From the NCBI GenBank assembly GCA_027924585.1, contig BSBM01000372.1, positions 34,116,001 to 34,180,000 on the forward strand: a DNA stretch of 64,000 nt, read 5' to 3'. The notes under the pieces are model-generated. The model was given only the letters and a program-made list of their open reading frames with translations. It was not told the origin of the DNA and made no database searches. Shown here piece by piece: positions 58,675 through 64,000 of the stretch; within the stretch, counting starts at the first letter, position 1; the number at the start of each line of letters is the position of its first letter. Source of the DNA: Larix kaempferi (lineage: Eukaryota > Streptophyta > Pinopsida > Pinales > Pinaceae). Both the position numbers and the translations under genes were made by a program.

Positions 58675-59915
58675 TTCAAATGGATCATCGCACGAATGCC
58701 CCGCCCCTATTTTGACATGGGGCATAGACAGTATCTGCTCACAAATTAATAAGAGCCCTCAGATTTGAAAATCACACTAGGCTAAATTAATTAGCAAAAA
58801 TACACATTAAGCTAAATTAATTAGCTTTTATGCATTAATGTTAATTGAGTTATCATTATTATCTAGCGAAAACTAGTCAAGGAGGGTTCAAGACGCTTCT
58901 AGATACCCAAGCCCTATTTGATACGTTTTTAAGTTGTTTTTTTTAATTAAAAAAAAATCGTTAAAACACAAAAAGAACATTCCACCATTCTTCAAACACT
59001 AGCATCTAAATGAGAAGAACATGAGTTTACATTGAGCATATATCTTGAAAAAATTCACACAATGCTTTTATAAATGGGACATTTAACAATTTTTTTTTCT
59101 TTTTGGTAAATTAATCAAACTTTATATTATGATAAAAGCAACATGTGTATGGGTTTAGTATGCTGAACATTTTATATAATTGAACATATTATACAATTTG
59201 ATGAGAACTTTATACTTAAAACAAAAACTCTTCTTGTAAAAAATCATATTTTTACATTAAAAACATAAAAAACAATTTCTAAATCGAAAAGTGACCATGC
59301 TATCGATAACATCATTTTTTTCAAATCTAAAATTATAATTGTTTGAAAACCCCGACAGGTGTTAGCACAATCAAAACTCTAAATCAACACCCGAATTGAA
59401 ACGTTGTGCTATCGGTAGCACTGTTTTGTTTTTTCCAGTTCTAAAATTGTGACTTTTTGAAAACCACAGTCGTCGTCGTTGCAATCGAAACTCAAAATCA
59501 ACCTCAAATTGAAAAGTGGTGCTACTCGTGACCATGCTTTCTTCCATAAGGTTACACTACATTCATTTCATAATCATACATGGCGTAAAATTTTATTTTA
59601 TTTTATATTTTAAATAACCTTAAAAAAATCCCAATTTTAATTATAAAAATATAATTTAAAAAAATATATATAAAACTCGATGAATATGATTTTTTTTTAT
59701 TTTTTTAAAGACATGTAAAAAAAAATTATATCAAAAAATTTTAACATAAATTTGAATTTCTTTTAAAAATATATACAAATATTAAAAAAAAATTACAAAC
59801 ATTTCAAAAGAAATAACAAAATATTTTAAAAAATAACTAGATAAACATTTAAAAAATATAAATTTAAATTCAACACAAATAAATATAAATAAAAAAAATT
59901 AAAATAATATATATA
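58675..59915. other. AT-rich sequence, no genes
   Basis: 58680-58730 continues the U match broken by LINE E. A short repeat GCTAAATTAATTAGC is at 58782 and 58812. 59290-59530 has two loosely similar blocks (AAAATTATAATTGTTTGAAAAC and AAAATTGTGACTTTTTGAAAAC). Nothing coding is seen. Confidence 0.5.
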
Positions 59916-60000
59916 TATAGAGAGAGAGAAAGATTAAAAAAAACCTAACCTAACCCTAACGTGGGTGGGGAGGAGAGGGGAACGTGGGTGGGGAGGAGAG

Positions 60001-60040
<40 letters not shown>

Positions 60041-60108
60041 TTAAAAAAAAAACCTAACCTAACCCTAACATGGGTGGGGAGGAGAGGGGATATATATATA
60101 TATAAAAT
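59916..60108. repeat. Tandem (AT)n, telomere-like and G-rich block
   Basis: AACCTAACCTAACCCTAAC occurs at about 59941 and 60050, each followed by TGGGTGGGGAGGAGAGGGG and an AT microsatellite (60003-60036 and 60090-60103). CCTAACCCTAAC resembles telomere repeats but not the plant CCCTAAA form. The block appears to have been duplicated as a unit of about 110 bp. Confidence 0.8.
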
Positions 60109-60370
60109 AAAACATACAATTGAATATACCTTTGCACAAAGCACTCGGACCTTTAATGCTTCGAAATCAGCACGTTGAAATCTACTACACAGCTCCTAGG
60201 TACTCGAGCATATGCAAACTAGTATATAAAAATTACAACAAATGCATACATATAAGCGCACAATACAGACATATGGGCCAAATAGATATTATATTATCAC
60301 TCTGAAACACAGGATTACAAAGATCTTTTGGACTCGATTTCCGAATGTCTTCAATGGCGAAATCCTTCTT

Positions 60371-60380
60371 CCTTTTATAA
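60371..60380 (-). promoter_or_regulatory. Candidate pararetrovirus pregenomic promoter TATA box
   Basis: The minus strand reads TTATAAAAGG, within CTCTTATAAAAGGAAGAAGG. It lies downstream of pol on the same strand, the place of the main promoter in circular caulimovirid genomes. The TATA box alone is the evidence. Confidence 0.5.
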
Positions 60381-60526
60381 GAGGTAGAAGCCCCTTCAAG
60401 AAGCTAGGAATCTTTGAGATAAGATTTTGTCCCTTATGACAGATCTATGAAATATCTCTAAAAGAGATTGAGATCTTACGGAAAATATTTGCAAATCACA
60501 CTGTGGATATTCTTTATTGAAATAAC

Positions 60527-60728
60527 CCACGAAAGAAATGACATAAAGAGATAAAACAAATGGCCGACAAACTAGTGGACCATTATTATGGTACAGAAAG
60601 TTACAAAGTGGAGATTCTTCATGAGAACCCATGAAAGAAATGACATAAAGAGATCAAACAAATGGCCTACAAACTAGCGGACCATTATTATGATACGAAA
60701 AATTACAAAGTGGAGATTCTTCACGAGA
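60527..60728. repeat. 101-bp tandem duplication
   Basis: CCCACGAAAGAAATGACATA at 60527 and CCCATGAAAGAAATGACATA at 60628, followed in both copies by ACAAATGGCC.ACAAACTAG and AGTGGAGATTCTTCA.GAGA. It lies between the pararetrovirus frames and the TATA box. Confidence 0.9.
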
Positions 60729-60752
60729 ACCCACAAAAGATTAAACTTAAAG

Positions 60753-61285
60753 TTAGTCTGGTGGACTGTGATCATAATCAAATCCATCATAGACATCATC
60801 ATTGTCGGATCCTTGACCAGGATATGCGAAAAAGACTCGTTTTGAATTTGTACCATACGACAAGATGTTCTCCATCCATGTTGGAGGATTCTCTCGGAAA
60901 CAGGAAGAAAACAGTGACTGGCTGAAATATCTTTGACGAAAGCATTCAGGAATTGAAACTTCACCAAATAAATTATTTTTAATAACAAAATCTAACACTT
61001 GACTAGTGTCAGGATTAGGCTTGACTATTGCACCCTTCCATAATAATTCAAACTGGAACACGTTGAATGCAAGTGCACCTTCTTCTAACTCATGCTGCAA
61101 TGTTGATATAAACAAAAATGGAGAGGCTTTCTCCAATGCACAAACTCTTAGAACATAAAGAAAAAACAAGATCTTCATCCATGGACTCCAAATCCTGTAA
61201 TCGTTTTGAACATCCTCACAGTAGAAGAAAATTGTAATCTTCGAATGTGCTCAGGAAATCTGATGAATGGCATAGAAATCAATCC
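60753..61285 (-). pseudogene. Unidentified frame downstream of the pararetrovirus RNase H
   Basis: Minus strand. The clean part is 141 codons from ATG 61178; the frame is open further upstream to about 61285 with one stop. It has a hydrophobic start (KILFFLYVLRVCALEKA), WMENILSY, and an acidic end (GSDNDDVYDGFDYD). In some caulimovirids a translation transactivator gene lies here, but I see no motif that proves this. Confidence 0.45.
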
Positions 61286-61589
61286 ACCTGAGTGATGGAT
61301 CAAATATATATGCATAAAATTGGATTTATCTCATGAAGAGATGCAAATGACCAATAACTATATTTACATGATTAACTAACATGTTGTAGTTAATATCATA
61401 GTTGTGTCTTCCTTGAGAAGAATCCATTCTGTCTTGAAGAATACCTCGTTGAAGTTCTGTCGGAAGACTCTTTACTCTATCTCCTAGACAATCAATGCAA
61501 AAATGTAGATGGCAATCATGAAAAATATGTACAAAAAATGTGTTTCTCCTACCACCCTGAGAAGAAGAGGATTCACCTCGAGTGAATAC

Positions 61590-61949
61590 GTTGATGTCAT
61601 GAACGGGAGTACCTTCTCTAGTGAGCATGTCTGCAAGATGGTTTTCTTTACCAGCTTTATAAACAATGTCAAAATCAAAACCCTGTAACCATACCGCACA
61701 TCTTAATACTCGGGCATTTCCTTGTTCAAGTAATCTTTTATTGCCAAGCATACCTTTCATGTGCTTCAGATCTGTTCGAACTGTAAAATGAACACTTTTG
61801 AGAAACAATCTAAATCGTTGTATTCCCTTTTTGACAACCAAAATTTCCTTATGAGACGAGGGGTATTTTATTTCAGCATTAGAGAATGTACCAGAAGTGT
61901 ATGCACATATTTCGTCTCGCTTGGAGTGTTTTTGTAGGAGGACTGCTGC
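61590..61949 (-). pseudogene. Pararetrovirus RNase H
   Basis: Minus strand, following RT after one stop. SSHKEILVVKKGIQRFRLFL, FTVRTDLKHMKGML, CAVWLQGFDFDIVYKAGKEN and HLADMLTRE are the RNase H landmarks of caulimovirids. The frame runs on to a stop at 61326 through a Ser-rich stretch that has no domain I recognise. Confidence 0.85.
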
Positions 61950-62625
61950 TCATATTTGATCAGATGCATCAATTTCTAAAATATAAGGCATATCTTGGCC
62001 TGACAATGATAATGGTGGAAGCTTTTGAATATTTGTCTTTATCCTTTTGACCGCAAGTGTCATAACATCCATCCATTCTGAACTTGCTTTTAACCTTCGC
62101 TGGAGAAATTTTGTGTCATTGGCTTGATTTTGATAAAACTGTCGAATATAATTCAGATTGCCAAGGAATCTCTGAATAGTCTTGATATCTTGCAATTTAT
62201 CTGAGAAGTTCAACAATTTTTCTAGAACATGCGGCTGGAGAGTGACTTTACCTTGGGAAATTTTCAGTCCCAAAAACTCAATAGTTGTTTTGGAAATGGA
62301 AAACTTGTCAGATGAAGAAGATAAAACAATGCCATGTCTGAATAAATATGCATAAAATTCTTCTAAATGCATTTTATGTTCAGCTATATCTCTACTAAAT
62401 AAAAGCAAATCATCAATATATACAATCACAAATTATAAAGGCTTGAATATGTCCTCCATTCGCTTTTGAAATTCTGATGGAGCGTTCTTTAATCCAAAAG
62501 GCATGACTGTCCATTGATATTGTCAATGTGGAACAACAAAAGTTGTTTTATAACGGTCTTCTGGAGTTATGCCAATTTTCCAAAATCCACTTTTCAAATC
62601 AAATTTACTATATACATTGGCTTTA
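61950..62625 (-). pseudogene. Pararetrovirus reverse transcriptase, partial
   Basis: Minus strand. It starts at about SKFDLKSGFWKIGI (62610-62570), continues with VMPFGLKNAPSEFQKRMEDI, then the catalytic YIDDLLLFSRDIAEHK (about 62418) and FLGLKISQGKVTLQPH, RFLGNLNYIRQFYQ. The order matches caulimovirid RT. There is a stop before the VMPFGL block, another before YIDD and one at 61950-61952. The DD is intact. The part upstream of SKFDLKS is missing. Confidence 0.88.
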
Positions 62626-63515
62626 GGGCATGTGCAAGCTGATGAGGGTAACTTTTGGCGCGTTAGATGCAATAGAAAACTGAAAAATCAGGCATCCCTC
62701 AACTTACTTGGTTTTTTTAGATACTTACACAAGATATCTTACATCAAGTAAAAAAGATGAAACGTAGGAAATTGAGTCACGTTTCCGAATATATAAATTT
62801 TAAGTATTGAAAATTTACATAACTATGTCAAATTTCATGTTTTCTAACAGTCACTTTTTATTTTTTTTGGCAAATGATAAGGTATATGTTTTTGTGGGTC
62901 CAGCCTTTCAATGCCTAAATGACGGTTTCAGGTTACAAAAATTTGTAGACATGTATAGAACCTGTAGCACTAGTGCAGCGCTATTTTTCCAAAATTAAAT
63001 GTTTAATTTTTTTTATTTTTTTTAATTATGTAAGTGATCAAACTTCGAGAATGGTACGTCAAATGTGGGTGCAGCCTTTGAAGGTCTTAATGCAATTATT
63101 TCGACTTGGATTTTTTATAGCATATGGAGGTTGGTGTCTACTAGTGCAGCATACAATTTTTTTTTTAAATGGTTGTGAAATGAAAAAGTTACGCACTAAA
63201 CACTAACAGTATGTTTTTTAACTTAAGGAGTGATGACACAAGAAAATTAGGAAATAAATAGAAAATCTCAATATTTTTTTTTTTAAATTACATATTTGGA
63301 ATCTGCATAAAAAATTCTATCTATGCCTAAAATTTCGTCAATAATGGTCATGTATGTCATGCTGGAGAGAGTGGTGGAAAAGAGGCATATTGAGAAAAAT
63401 GGTGGAAATGTCTAATTAGCTATGGTTTAGTAAATTCCATAGCACAGGTTTGGTAAGCCCGAACCAACCACATAGGACTGTGGATGGCACGCGGGCGTAG
63501 GAGGAGTGGGTGATT
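62626..63515. other. Unannotated AT-rich sequence
   Basis: Nothing recognised. Two loosely similar blocks around TTGTGGGTCCAGCCTTTCAA (62894) and ATGTGGGTGCAGCCTTTGAA (63064) suggest an old duplication. Confidence 0.45.
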
Positions 63516-63690
63516 AGGTGCTCGGGAACGCGCGGGTGTTATGTTTAAATTCAAATAACGCACACGTGTTATATATAAATTCAATTTTATTTTTTTTGCG
63601 CTCAATGTTATACGAAATGCGCACGTGTTTCTTATGCACAAAATGCGTTAGAGTTGTGTATTTACATAACGTGCACGTGTTAGCATCTTC
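63516..63690. repeat. Repeats carrying CACGTG (G-box) cores
   Basis: ACGCACACGTGTTATATATA, ATGCGCACGTGTTTC and ACGTGCACGTGTTAGC occur about 55-70 bp apart, with a weaker ACGCGCGGGTGTTATG before them. CACGTG is the plant bZIP/bHLH G-box core. No gene start is seen nearby in the window. Confidence 0.65.
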
Positions 63691-63734
63691 ACAAATTTAT
63701 GTTTTGAAGTGTTAGATGGAGATAAAGGGGGTGA

Positions 63735-63930
63735 GAAAGAAGATGATGATGAAGATGAAGATGAAGATGACGGTGATGAAGATGATGATGGTGATGATGA
63801 TGATGAAGATGATGTTGATGATGATGATGATGATGAAGATGGTGATGATGATGATGATGAAGATGAAGATGATTATGATGATCATGATCATGATCATGAT
63901 GACGATGAAGATAGAGGTGATGACGATGAC

Positions 63931-63966
<36 letters not shown>

Positions 63967-64000
63967 CATGATGATCATGAGGATGATGATGATGATGATG
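63735..64000. repeat. GAT trinucleotide microsatellite
   Basis: A long, slightly impure (GATGAT/GATGAA)n run that continues to the window edge. It can be read as an Asp/Glu-rich or Ile-rich frame, but there is no sign of a gene. Confidence 0.95.

Larger units (their letters stand above)
60300..62625 (-). mobile_element. Endogenous pararetrovirus (Caulimoviridae-like) fragment
   Basis: Minus strand, in genome order: partial RT (62625-61950), RNase H (about 61850-61590), an unidentified frame (about 61285-60753), then a TATA box at 60380-60371 where such genomes carry the promoter of the pregenomic RNA. No integrase is present and the protein motifs are closer to caulimovirids than to gypsy elements. 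Movement-protein, capsid and protease regions are absent from the window. Both ends are undefined; stops disrupt the frames. Confidence 0.8.

Noticed and set aside
59941-60069. True interstitial telomere
   Set aside because: The motif is CCTAAC/CCCTAAC, only two or three units each, and not the plant CCCTAAA repeat.
63712-63978. Poly-Ile or Asp/Glu-rich protein frame
   Set aside because: It is only the translation of a GAT microsatellite.

Overview
The window looks like gene-poor, AT-rich nuclear DNA of a land plant, most likely a vascular plant with a large repeat-filled genome. The evidence is Ty1/copia and Ty3/gypsy (chromovirus) elements primed by initiator tRNA-Met, plant L1-type LINEs with a C-terminal RNase H, a TRIM-like element, solo LTRs, and a caulimovirus-like endogenous pararetrovirus fragment. 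I cannot name the species; a gymnosperm is possible but unproven. I found no intact host protein gene and no convincing tRNA or rRNA gene. Nearly every long reading frame belongs to a decayed mobile element.

Layout. 1-3578: an AT-rich local repeat (called unit U here) carrying a TRIM-like element (about 1226-2122). 3579-22075: an 18.5-kb nest inside one U copy. It is a LINE whose 3' end is at 3579 and 5' end near 22075, split by a copia element (13718-20495, flanks TATAT/TATGT). The LINE 3' part is in turn split by a 9.2-kb gypsy chromovirus (3838-13005, AAAAA target duplication). The copia carries a second copy of its left-flanking LINE sequence just inside its 3' LTR. 22076-25898: U sequence with a 1.47-kb polyadenylated retro-insert (22880-24347). 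25919-32996: a full-length L1-type LINE on the minus strand with a 20-bp target duplication. 33017-40604: U sequence, two broken copia fragments on opposite strands, tandem repeats, a hairpin repeat, a 189-bp SINE-like insert with a perfect 19-bp target duplication, and the start of a GTCAACCATG minisatellite. 40605-43501: a putative solo LTR that splits this minisatellite and itself contains a second solo LTR (42115-42720). 43507-54250: more U copies, LINE D (45263-49637, minus) inserted into the middle copy of a 142-bp triplication, another large GTCAACCATG array, and a LINE RNase H remnant. 54253-58674: LINE E (plus), same family as D. 58675-64000: AT-rich DNA, microsatellites, a pararetrovirus fragment (about 60300-62625, minus), and a long GAT microsatellite at the edge.

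How it fits together. Insertions can be ordered: U, then LINE, then copia, then the internal duplication, then gypsy. Several uninterrupted paralogues in the window act as empty sites. The coding remnants are inactivated mainly by transitions: all five stops in the gypsy frame are TAG, each explicable as CAG to TAG, and the gypsy reverse transcriptase DD is NN. Both fit decay of methylated cytosine.
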